Position numbers and translations under genes: made by a program | NCBI GenBank assembly: GCA_938018045.1 | Contig: CALIIP010000017.1 | Coordinates: 1 to 44,824 of the forward strand | Source: an uncultured Flavobacteriaceae bacterium | GTDB taxonomy: Bacteria; Bacteroidota; Bacteroidia; Flavobacteriales; Flavobacteriaceae | Direction: 5' to 3' | Length of the DNA stretch: 44,824 nt | The notes under the pieces: model-generated | Database searches by the model: none | Told to the model about the DNA's origin: nothing | Seen by the model: only the letters and a program-made list of their open reading frames with translations | Part shown: piece by piece, positions 17,239 to 25,393 of the stretch | How positions within the stretch are numbered: position 1 is the first letter of the stretch | Layout: each line of letters opens with the position of its first letter

Positions 17239-19002
17239 ATGACTGAAAATATTACACGCCTTTTTGATTTTCCTTATCATCAATTAAGAGAATATCCACA
17301 AGAAAAATGTTTTGTTTATAAAGAAAATGAAACTTGGAAAAATATATCTACGCAAGAATATATAAACCAAGCAAATACAGTCAGTAGAGCTTTATTAAAA
17401 TTAGGTGTTAATCCTAATGATAAAATTGCAGTAATCACAACAAATAACAATCCTAAATGGCATGTTTTAGATATTGGTATTTTACAAATTGGCGCTCAAA
17501 ATGTTCCTCTATACTCTACGCTATCTAGTAAAGATTATGAGTATATTTTAAATCATTCAGATGCAGATTATTGTTTTGTTTCTGATGATGATTTACTAGA
17601 AAGAGTTAATTCTGTGAAAGATAAAACGAAACTTAAAAAAGTGTTTTCTTTCAAAGAATTTGATGGAGATTCTAGTTGGAATTCATTTATTAAACTTGCA
17701 GAAGATAAAAGTTTACAAGAAGAAGTTGAAACTCGTAAAAACAATATAAAAGAAGGAGATTTAGCAACAATTATCTATACTTCTGGCACAACAGGAACAC
17801 CAAAAGGTGTTATGCTTTCTCATAAAAATTTAGTTCAAAATATTTTCATGACAGGTGAATCATTAGACCTAAAAAGCAATAAAAAAAGGATAATCAGTTA
17901 CTTACCTGTTTGTCATATTTTTGAAAGAGCAGCATCATATTATAATCAATATAGAGGTTTCGAAATTTATTTTGCAGAAAGTATTGAAAAATTAGGAGAT
18001 AATATTAGAGAAATAAAGCCTCATTTTTTAACAATTGTTCCAAGACTTTTAGAAAAGATTTTTGATAAAATTGTAGATAAAGGAAGTAATCTAAATGGTG
18101 TAAAAAAAAGTTTATTCTTTTGGGCACTTAAACTAGGCGAACAATACAAACCTTATAATAAGAATGGTTCATGGTATAATTTTAAATTAAATATTGCACG
18201 TAAACTTATTTTCTCTAAATGGCAAGAAGCCTTAGGAGGAGAATTAGAGTTTATGCTCTCTGGAAGTGCTCCTCTACAACACAGATTAATTAGAATTTTT
18301 TCTGCAGCAGGAATGCAAGTTTTTGAAGGTTATGGAATGACAGAGTCTTCTCCTGGAGGAACTTTAAATGATTTAAGAAACAACGGATTAAAAATAGGTA
18401 CTGTAGGTAAACCTCTTAATGGAATTGAAATAAAAATTGCTGATGATGGTGAAATTTTAATGAAAGGGCCAAATATAATGATGGGATATTACAAAAATGA
18501 AGAGTTAACCAATAAAACCATTATAGATGGTTACTTACATACAGGAGATATCGGTGAATTGGATAGTGATGGATTCTTAACAATCACAGATAGGAAAAAG
18601 GAAATATTTAAAACTTCTGGAGGTAAATATATTGCTCCTGCAGCTTTAGAAAGTGAATTTAAACAATCCAGATTTATAGAGCAAATTATGGTAATAGGTG
18701 AAGGAGAAAAAATGCCTGCAGCATTTATTCAGTTACATTTTGATTTTATTAATGATTGGGCAAAACGACATAATCATAAAATTTCTGATATAACCGATGA
18801 TGAAAAATTAATAGCCAGAATACAAGAAGAAGTTGACTTTTACAATCAGAAATTTGGCAAATGGGAACAAATAAAAAAGTTTCAAATAACACCAGATGAA
18901 TGGACAATAGATGCTGGTCACCTAACTCCTACTTTAAAAATGCGTAGAAAAATCATCAAAGAGAAATATAAAAAATTATATCAAAAAATTTATAATTCTT
19001 AA
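17239..19002 (+). CDS. AMP-forming long-chain acyl-CoA ligase (first of a tandem pair)
   Basis: A 587-residue ANL-superfamily enzyme that should activate a fatty acid to acyl-AMP and then acyl-CoA. The phosphate-binding loop is YTSGTTGTPKGVMLSHKN (~180), the acyl/adenine motif is GYGMTESSPG, and the hinge and A8 motifs are HTGDIGELDSDGFLTITDRKKEIFKTSGGKYI. It ends with the C-terminal domain motif HLTPTLKMRR. The N-terminus carries ITRLFDFPYH, shared with the next gene. The two genes are clear paralogues separated by 66 bases. The FadD15/ACSL-like type (long insertion, LARKLIFSKWQEALGG) suggests long-chain fatty acids. Near the adenine motif it differs from its neighbour (ESSPGGTLNDLRN versus ETSPVTSVNCVNQ), so the two probably differ in substrate. 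Confidence 0.9.
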   Translation: MTENITRLFDFPYHQLREYPQEKCFVYKENETWKNISTQEYINQANTVSRALLKLGVNPNDKIAVITTNNNPKWHVLDIGILQIGAQNVPLYSTLSSKDYEYILNHSDADYCFVSDDDLLERVNSVKDKTKLKKVFSFKEFDGDSSWNSFIKLAEDKSLQEEVETRKNNIKEGDLATIIYTSGTTGTPKGVMLSHKNLVQNIFMTGESLDLKSNKKRIISYLPVCHIFERAASYYNQYRGFEIYFAESIEKLGDNIREIKPHFLTIVPRLLEKIFDKIVDKGSNLNGVKKSLFFWALKLGEQYKPYNKNGSWYNFKLNIARKLIFSKWQEALGGELEFMLSGSAPLQHRLIRIFSAAGMQVFEGYGMTESSPGGTLNDLRNNGLKIGTVGKPLNGIEIKIADDGEILMKGPNIMMGYYKNEELTNKTIIDGYLHTGDIGELDSDGFLTITDRKKEIFKTSGGKYIAPAALESEFKQSRFIEQIMVIGEGEKMPAAFIQLHFDFINDWAKRHNHKISDITDDEKLIARIQEEVDFYNQKFGKWEQIKKFQITPDEWTIDAGHLTPTLKMRRKIIKEKYKKLYQKIYNS

Positions 19003-19024
19003 TTTAAAATAGCATTTATTTTCA

Positions 19025-19055
19025 TTTGCAAAATCAATGTAAATTTCATACTTTG
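19025..19055 (+). promoter_or_regulatory. Probable promoter of the second acyl-CoA ligase
   Basis: TTTG at 19025-19028, 20 bases, then TACTTTG at 19049-19055. This is a -33/-7 pair with the -7 spacer one base short of TAnnTTTG. It lies 22 bases before the ATG at 19078, so the second ligase may be transcribed independently of the first. Confidence 0.45.
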
Positions 19056-19077
19056 CAGTTCTACAAAATTGAAATTT

Positions 19078-20856
19078 ATGGCTATAGAAATTACGCGACT
19101 TTTTGACTTCCCTTATTATTTACATGAAACTTACAATCTTAAAAAGGCATTTAACACCAAATGCAATGGTAAATGGGAGTCGACTTCTTCAAAAGAATAT
19201 ATAGATAAAGCAAATGCCATCAGTAGAGGTCTGCTAAATTTAGGTGTGAAGCCAAATGATAAAATTGCAATAATTTCTACTACAAATAGAACAGAATGGA
19301 ATATTTGCGATATTGGTATTTCACAAATTGGTGCGCAAAGTGTACCAATTTATCCAACAATTTCCAAAGAAGATTATGAGTATGTTATAAATCATTCTGA
19401 AGCTATATATTGTTTCGCTTCTGATATAACAATCATAGAAAAATTAAATCAAATTAAAGGAAATACAAATCTTAAAGAAATTTTCACTTTTGATGATATT
19501 ATAGATGAAAAAAGTTGGAATGAGCTTTTAGAGTTAGGAAAAGATACTAGTAGTCAAGATGAGGTTGAAGCAAGAAAAGATGCTGTAAAACCTGAAGACC
19601 TTGCCACATTGATTTATACATCTGGAACAACTGGTAGACCAAAAGGAGTTATGTTATCTCATGGAAATATTGTTTCTAATGTTTTAACAAGTGATGAAAG
19701 TGTTCCTTTAGAAAAAGGAAAGGACAGAGCACTAAGTTTCTTACCTGTTTGCCATGTTTTTGAAAGAATGATTTTGTATTTATACCAATATTGTGGAGTT
19801 GAAATTTATTTTGCAGAAGGTATTGAAAAACTAACCGAAAATGCGCAAGAAATTAAGCCAAATGTTATGACTGCTGTTCCTCGCTTATATGAAAAGATTT
19901 TTGACAAAATTATTTTAAAAGGAGAAGATTTATCAGGTATAAAAAAGAAACTGTTTTTCTGGGCTGTAGATTTGGGCTTAAAATATGAACCATATGGAGC
20001 AAATGGTTGGTGGTACGAGAAACAATTAGGCTTGGCTAGAAAACTTATTTTCACAAAGTGGCAAGCTGCTCTAGGTGGAGAACTTAAAATAATGGTTTCA
20101 GGAGCATCTGCATTACAACAAAGATTAACAAGAGTTTTTGCAGCTGCTGGAATGCCAATAATGGAAGGATATGGTTTAACAGAAACATCGCCAGTAACTT
20201 CTGTAAATTGTGTAAACCAAAATGGAGAAAGACGTTTTAGAGTTGGTACTGTTGGCAAAGTTATAAGTGGTGTTGAGGTGAAAATTGCAGAAAACGGGGA
20301 AATCTTAGTAAAAGGACCAAACGTAATGCAAGGTTATTATAAAGATCCAGAAAAAACAGCAGAAGTAATAAAAGGAGGTTATTTTCATACAGGTGATAAA
20401 GGAGAAATTGATGCCGATGGGTTCTTAAAAATAACAGGAAGAACCAAAGAAATGTTTAAAACTTCTGGAGGTAAATATATTGTTCCGCCTTTATTAGAAG
20501 GAGAATTGAAACAGTCTTTATTTATAGAACAAGTTATGGTTATTGGTGAAAATGAAAAAATGCCAGCAGCATTCATTCAACCAAATTATGAATATTTAAA
20601 AGATTGGGCAAAAGACAATAACATTGAATTTAGTTCAAATTCAGATCTTATCACCAATGACAAAGTGTTGGCAGAATTTACAGATGCCATAAAATTGTGT
20701 AATACAAACTTTGGTAAATGGGAACAAATTAAAGTCTTTAAACTCACTCCAGATGAATGGACAGTTGATGGAGGTCATCTTACACCAACAATGAAAATGA
20801 AGCGCGCAAATATCATGAAAAATTACAAGAATTTGTACGATGAAATTTATAGATAA
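19078..20856 (+). CDS. AMP-forming long-chain acyl-CoA ligase (second of a tandem pair)
   Basis: A 592-residue paralogue of the preceding gene with the same ANL motifs: YTSGTTGRPKGVMLSHGN, GYGLTETSPVTSVNCVNQNG, YFHTGDKGEIDADGFLKITGRTKEMFKTSGGKYI, and the C-terminal HLTPTMKMKR. The adenine-binding TETSP is the standard form, so this may be the main long-chain fatty acyl-CoA ligase and its neighbour the divergent copy. ATG 19078 (MAIEITRLFDFPYY) is preferred to an in-frame TTG at 19069 because it matches the neighbour's N-terminus. There are no beta-oxidation genes around; the pair sits between purL and dnaX. Confidence 0.92.
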   Translation: MAIEITRLFDFPYYLHETYNLKKAFNTKCNGKWESTSSKEYIDKANAISRGLLNLGVKPNDKIAIISTTNRTEWNICDIGISQIGAQSVPIYPTISKEDYEYVINHSEAIYCFASDITIIEKLNQIKGNTNLKEIFTFDDIIDEKSWNELLELGKDTSSQDEVEARKDAVKPEDLATLIYTSGTTGRPKGVMLSHGNIVSNVLTSDESVPLEKGKDRALSFLPVCHVFERMILYLYQYCGVEIYFAEGIEKLTENAQEIKPNVMTAVPRLYEKIFDKIILKGEDLSGIKKKLFFWAVDLGLKYEPYGANGWWYEKQLGLARKLIFTKWQAALGGELKIMVSGASALQQRLTRVFAAAGMPIMEGYGLTETSPVTSVNCVNQNGERRFRVGTVGKVISGVEVKIAENGEILVKGPNVMQGYYKDPEKTAEVIKGGYFHTGDKGEIDADGFLKITGRTKEMFKTSGGKYIVPPLLEGELKQSLFIEQVMVIGENEKMPAAFIQPNYEYLKDWAKDNNIEFSSNSDLITNDKVLAEFTDAIKLCNTNFGKWEQIKVFKLTPDEWTVDGGHLTPTMKMKRANIMKNYKNLYDEIYR

Positions 20857-20890
20857 TATGTATTTTTGTTTTTAATAATTCACTTCATTA

Positions 20891-22606
20891 ATGGAACATT
20901 TTATTGTATCAGCACGTAAGTATAGACCTCAAACATTTAACGATGTTATAGGTCAACAAGCGATTACAAATACGCTAGAAAATGCAATAAAAAACAATCA
21001 CCTTGCTCAAGCACTTCTATTTACAGGACCTCGAGGGGTTGGTAAAACAACTTGTGCACGAATTCTTGCTAAGAAAATAAATCAAGATGGAAAAACAGAA
21101 ATAAATCCAGATGAAGATTTTGCCTTTAATATTTTTGAATTAGATGCAGCATCAAACAATTCGGTTGATGATATTCGTAATTTAACCGATCAAGTACGAA
21201 TTCCGCCACAAGTTGGAAAATACAAGGTTTATATTATTGATGAGGTTCACATGCTGTCTCAAGCAGCATTTAATGCTTTCTTAAAGACACTAGAAGAACC
21301 GCCAGCACACGCTATATTTATTTTAGCAACAACAGAAAAACACAAGATAATACCAACAATACTTTCTCGTTGTCAAATTTTTGATTTTAAGAGAATTACT
21401 GTTATTGATGTGAAAAATTATCTAAAAGTAATTGCTGAAAAAGAAGGTGTCAATGCTGATGATGATGCGCTACATATTATTGCTCAAAAAGCAGATGGAG
21501 CAATGCGAGATGCACTTTCTATCTTCGATAGAGTTGTTAGTTTTTCTGGAAAAGAATTAACACGACTAGCAGTTACAGAAAATTTGAATGTTTTAGATTA
21601 CGATGAATATTTTAAAATGACCGAATTATTACTTGCCAATGATATTCCGAAAGTATTAATTCAATTCAATGAAATTCTTTCAAAAGGGTTTGATGGTCAT
21701 CATTTCATAAGCGGTTTAGCGTCCCATTTCAGAGATTTATTGGTCGCAAAAGACACAGCAACTGTTACATTACTTGAAGTTGGTGACAATGCTAAAAAGC
21801 GCTATCTAGAGCAATCACAAAAAGCATCAATGCAATTCCTACTTCAAGGAATTGAAAAAGCAAATGATTGTGATCTAAAATACAAAACCAGTAAAAATCA
21901 ACGATTACTAGTAGAATTAGCAATTATGCAAATTTCCTCTATCACTTTTGATGGAGAAAAAAAAAATGACACTAACTACATAATTCCTGCTAAATTCTTT
22001 GGACACGTTATCGTAGAAGAAAAGATTGATTCAGTTCTAATTACTGAACCAATCATAGCAAAAGAAAACCCAACTACTTACAAAAAAACTGATGAATTGG
22101 TTCTTGAATCAATAAAATTAGAAACTCCAAAATTAAATTCGACAAGAAAACGTTCTTCATCTCTTTCTTTAAAAAGTATAGATCGTCAAAAGGAAATTAA
22201 TGATATAGATGTTGTAGAAATAGTTGATTATAGTAGTATGCCAAAAACTGAATTTACTGATGTTCAAGTTTTAAAAGCATGGAAACAATACGTTGACAAC
22301 CTAATTAAAAATGGCAAAAAGAGTATCGCATCTATTATGAATGCTGACACTCCAAAAGTTAAAGACAATAATATTCATATTGTTTTGCCAAACAAGTTGA
22401 TGCAATCTCAACTGAATAGTCAGAAACCTAGAATATTAAAAGTCATTCGTGAAAAACTCAATAACTTCAGTATTGATTTGATTATTGATGTTAATGAAAT
22501 CCAAGAAAAAAAATACGCATATACTCCTCAAGAAAAGTATGCGAAACTGAAAGAAAAGAATCCTTTTATTGCTGAGTTTAGAAAAAGCTTAGATTTAGAT
22601 ATTTAA
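20891..22606 (+). CDS. dnaX: DNA polymerase III subunit gamma/tau
   Basis: Clamp-loader ATPase of the replicative polymerase, 571 residues. It shows the AAA+ core: YRPQTFNDVIGQQ, Walker A GPRGVGKTT at 46-54, Walker B IIDEVHMLS, the LKTLEEPPAHAIFILATTE sensor 1 block, and the SRCQIF arginine-finger motif. Domain III and a ~200-residue C-terminal tau-like tail follow. The four-cysteine zinc module that lies between Walker A and the ELDAASN strand in many bacterial DnaX proteins is absent; residues 56-82 contain no Cys. The stop overlaps the stop of the convergent antiporter gene by four bases. I see no slippery frameshift run that would make a separate gamma product. Confidence 0.95.
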   Translation: MEHFIVSARKYRPQTFNDVIGQQAITNTLENAIKNNHLAQALLFTGPRGVGKTTCARILAKKINQDGKTEINPDEDFAFNIFELDAASNNSVDDIRNLTDQVRIPPQVGKYKVYIIDEVHMLSQAAFNAFLKTLEEPPAHAIFILATTEKHKIIPTILSRCQIFDFKRITVIDVKNYLKVIAEKEGVNADDDALHIIAQKADGAMRDALSIFDRVVSFSGKELTRLAVTENLNVLDYDEYFKMTELLLANDIPKVLIQFNEILSKGFDGHHFISGLASHFRDLLVAKDTATVTLLEVGDNAKKRYLEQSQKASMQFLLQGIEKANDCDLKYKTSKNQRLLVELAIMQISSITFDGEKKNDTNYIIPAKFFGHVIVEEKIDSVLITEPIIAKENPTTYKKTDELVLESIKLETPKLNSTRKRSSSLSLKSIDRQKEINDIDVVEIVDYSSMPKTEFTDVQVLKAWKQYVDNLIKNGKKSIASIMNADTPKVKDNNIHIVLPNKLMQSQLNSQKPRILKVIREKLNNFSIDLIIDVNEIQEKKYAYTPQEKYAKLKEKNPFIAEFRKSLDLDI

Positions 22607-24432
22607 TTTTTCGCTTCAACAACATTTTTTCCTAAATAAATTAAAGAACAATTTTCTTTTGATTCTTCACTCATTTCAAATTCAGGAATAAAATATAAAT
22701 TTTCATCCTTTTTAACAAATAATGGTATTGATTTTAGTTCAGCATATAGTTTAGATTTCATGCTGTCATAGGCTTCTTCACTATCAATTTCAATTTCATA
22801 TATTTTTGGGTTACCTCTAAATGCTTCACTCAAATTTATAAAGTCATCTTTTGGCGAGAAAAACTTCTTTTTATCTTCATTATTACTGTCTTTTATCTCT
22901 TCTGAAGTCGCTAATCTGTATGAACCATGTTCTCCAAAAGATTTAGAAAAATTAGTCATAACATGCTTATTTACAGATTCACTCCCTGTCATTGCAACTA
23001 AATAACCTACATCATTTAATTCTATATTATCAGTTAAATCGTTTTGATAGATATCAATGTTTAAAGCCTCTAAACCTGAGTCCAATGCTTTGTCAATATA
23101 ACTACTATTTGAGTCAATTAAAACAACTCTTTTTCCGTTATTTCTCAAATAATCAGCAATTAATCTAGACGGACTAGATGCTCCAACTATCAATATTCCA
23201 TTTGAACTTTTTAAGAAAACACCAATTAATTTTGCAAATAATCTTGCAGTTGTAGCATTTAATAAAACCGTTCCTAAAACAATCATAAAAACTAATGGCG
23301 TAATATATTCTGCACCTTCTACTCCTTGCTTTATTAATTTACTTCCAAATAAAGAAGCTATTCCTGCTGCAACAATACCTCTTGGTCCAACCCAACTTAT
23401 AAATACTTTTTCATTTAGTTTTAAATTAGATTTATAAGTACTTAAAAAAACTGCAATTGGTCTTATTATAAAAACAACAATCGCAAACAATGCTGCTGTT
23501 TTCCAGGTATAAAGAAGCATTAAGTCTTCAATGTTTATGTTTGCTGCTAATAAAATAAAAAGAATTGAAATCAAAAGAACGCTCAAAGATTCCTTAAAAT
23601 AAAGTAATTCTTTAAGGTTATTCAATTTGCTATTACCAAGTACCATTCCCATAACAACAACTGCTAAAAGGCCTGATTCATGAGCAAATATTTCTGATTC
23701 TACAAAAACCAATAATACAGTTGAAAGCGAGACAACATTTAGTAAATAATGAGGAATCATTTTTTTATTAATCGCATAAGCGAGTGCATGTGCAAACGTA
23801 AAACCAAAACTAGTACCAAATAAAAGTATTTTACCAAACTCCATCAATGCAGTTTTAGTAAATCCTCCTCCACCTCCAACACTTATAAATTCAAAAACCA
23901 ATACGGCAACCAACGCTCCAATTGGATCAATTAAAATACCTTCCCATTTTAAAACGGTTGATATATCTTTTTTTAGTGGGATATTTCTTAAAATTGGTGT
24001 AATAACAGTTGGTCCAGTAACAATAATTAATCCTGAAAAAAGGAATGACAACTCCCAACTTAAATTAAAAATAAGATGTGCAATAATACCTGCACCAAAG
24101 AATGTAACTGCTGATCCTAAGGTAATTAACTTTGTAATTACTGGACCAACATTTTTAATTTCTTCTCTTTTTAATGTCAATCCACCTTCGAAAAGGATAA
24201 TACTAATTGCTAGAGAAACAAAATAATACAAACCATCGCCAGGAAACAAACCTTTTTCTCCATTCCATATTGGTTCTATCCATTTTGTGCCATCTTCACT
24301 TAAAAATTCGGCAGCAATTGGTCCTACTAATAATCCTATTAATATAAGCGGTAAAATTGCAGGTATTTTAAATTTCCATGCAACCCATTGCGCCAATATT
24401 CCTAAGATAATAATTCCAGCTAATTCTAACAT
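22603..24432 (-). CDS. Monovalent cation:proton antiporter (CPA1 type) with TrkA-N domain
   Basis: A 609-residue inner-membrane protein. Residues ~1-395 form a 12-13 helix Na+/H+ exchanger domain, with typical segments IILFEGGLTLKREEI, LLIDPIGALVAVLVFE (the GILIDPIGAL acidic motif of CPA1 transporters) and SWVGPRGIVAAGIASLFG. From ~403 a Rossmann/RCK-like TrkA-N domain starts (GILIVGASSPSRLIADYL... VVLIDSNSS), which could sense nucleotide or redox state. The C-terminal ~100 residues are soluble. It should exchange Na+ or K+ for H+ in pH and salt homeostasis. It is divergent from the USP/SulP operon; no consensus promoter is obvious in the 124-base gap on this strand. Confidence 0.92.
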   Translation of the reverse strand: MLELAGIIILGILAQWVAWKFKIPAILPLILIGLLVGPIAAEFLSEDGTKWIEPIWNGEKGLFPGDGLYYFVSLAISIILFEGGLTLKREEIKNVGPVITKLITLGSAVTFFGAGIIAHLIFNLSWELSFLFSGLIIVTGPTVITPILRNIPLKKDISTVLKWEGILIDPIGALVAVLVFEFISVGGGGGFTKTALMEFGKILLFGTSFGFTFAHALAYAINKKMIPHYLLNVVSLSTVLLVFVESEIFAHESGLLAVVVMGMVLGNSKLNNLKELLYFKESLSVLLISILFILLAANINIEDLMLLYTWKTAALFAIVVFIIRPIAVFLSTYKSNLKLNEKVFISWVGPRGIVAAGIASLFGSKLIKQGVEGAEYITPLVFMIVLGTVLLNATTARLFAKLIGVFLKSSNGILIVGASSPSRLIADYLRNNGKRVVLIDSNSSYIDKALDSGLEALNIDIYQNDLTDNIELNDVGYLVAMTGSESVNKHVMTNFSKSFGEHGSYRLATSEEIKDSNNEDKKKFFSPKDDFINLSEAFRGNPKIYEIEIDSEEAYDSMKSKLYAELKSIPLFVKKDENLYFIPEFEMSEESKENCSLIYLGKNVVEAKN

Positions 24433-24510
24433 ATTTTTATAATCTGATTATTTAGTAAATTTAAGAATGTTTATGAGTCATAAAAATTAAAACAATAGTT
24501 TTTTTTATTT

Positions 24511-24518
24511 TAAGTTTG
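24511..24518 (+). promoter_or_regulatory. -7 promoter element of the USP-SulP operon
   Basis: TAAGTTTG matches TAnnTTTG and lies 38 bases before the TTG start of the USP gene. Confidence 0.55.
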
Positions 24519-24556
24519 TTATCTTGTGCGTTTATTAAATTTCTCAAATATTTTTT

Positions 24557-25390
24557 TTGCAACAATTTGAAAATATACTTATTGGTATTGCCTTTTCACC
24601 AAGTTTAAAACCAAACTTGTATGAAGCAGTAAGACTAGCCAATATCTTCGATTCACAACTTATAGGTATTCATGTTGGAGATAAAACTCCTGAAAAAGAA
24701 GCACAACTAAAATTAATTCTTGATAATGCTCCAACACTTAAAAATGAATTAAAAATTTTATGGCAAAAAGGAAAACCTGTTGATGTGATATTAGAGACAT
24801 CAAAAAATCAAAATATAGATTTACTTATTTTAGGTGCACTTCAAAAAGAAAAATTACTGAGTTATTATGTTGGTTCAATTGCTAGAAAATTGACTCGAAA
24901 TGCACAATGTTCAGTGCTTTTACTTATAAAACCTTCAATTGAAAGATTACCATGTAAGCACATAGTAACTAATGGGTTAGAAGATATTAAAACTAAAGAA
25001 ACTATAAAAGCATCTTTCTTTGTTTCAAAAAAATTAGGGTGTAAAAAAATTACAATTGTTGAAGAGATTAATCAAAGTGAAGTAGATATAAAAATAAATG
25101 ATGATAGGAGTTTAAGGAAGGCAACAATCATCAAAGAAAGAATAAAACAGCGTGAACAATTTAGAGTAAAAGATATTTTAAGCGAAATTGACACGAAGGG
25201 TATTTCTGTAAATATTCAAAGTATTTTTGGAAAACGTGGTTATTCAATAGGTCATTATGCAAGTGTTGTACGTGCAGACTTATTAATAATGAATGCTCCC
25301 AAAAAATTCAATCTTTGGGATAGGATTTTTCCGCATGATTTAGAATACATTTTATCTGAACTACCAACTGATGTATTAATTGTTAAATAA
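24557..25390 (+). CDS. Tandem-domain universal stress protein
   Basis: A 277-residue cytosolic protein with two UspA folds. Residues ~1-138 contain the first strand FENILIGIAFS and the ATP-loop-like LLILGALQKEKLLSYYVGSIARKLTRNAQCSVLL. Residues ~150-277 are a second, degenerate copy ending LLIMNAPKKFNLWDRIFPHDLEYILSELPTDVLIV. The start is unusual: no in-frame ATG exists before residue ~260, and the first strand begins four codons after a TTG at 24557, so TTG is almost certainly the start. Three bases separate its stop from the SulP transporter start, implying co-transcription and a possible regulatory role on that transporter. Confidence 0.88.
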   Translation: MQQFENILIGIAFSPSLKPNLYEAVRLANIFDSQLIGIHVGDKTPEKEAQLKLILDNAPTLKNELKILWQKGKPVDVILETSKNQNIDLLILGALQKEKLLSYYVGSIARKLTRNAQCSVLLLIKPSIERLPCKHIVTNGLEDIKTKETIKASFFVSKKLGCKKITIVEEINQSEVDIKINDDRSLRKATIIKERIKQREQFRVKDILSEIDTKGISVNIQSIFGKRGYSIGHYASVVRADLLIMNAPKKFNLWDRIFPHDLEYILSELPTDVLIVK

Positions 25391-25393
25391 TAT

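Noticed and set aside
19806..20258. 150-codon open frame on the reverse strand inside the second acyl-CoA ligase
   Set aside because: It lies wholly within a well-supported gene, shows no family motif, and is composed of the complement of common ligase codons.
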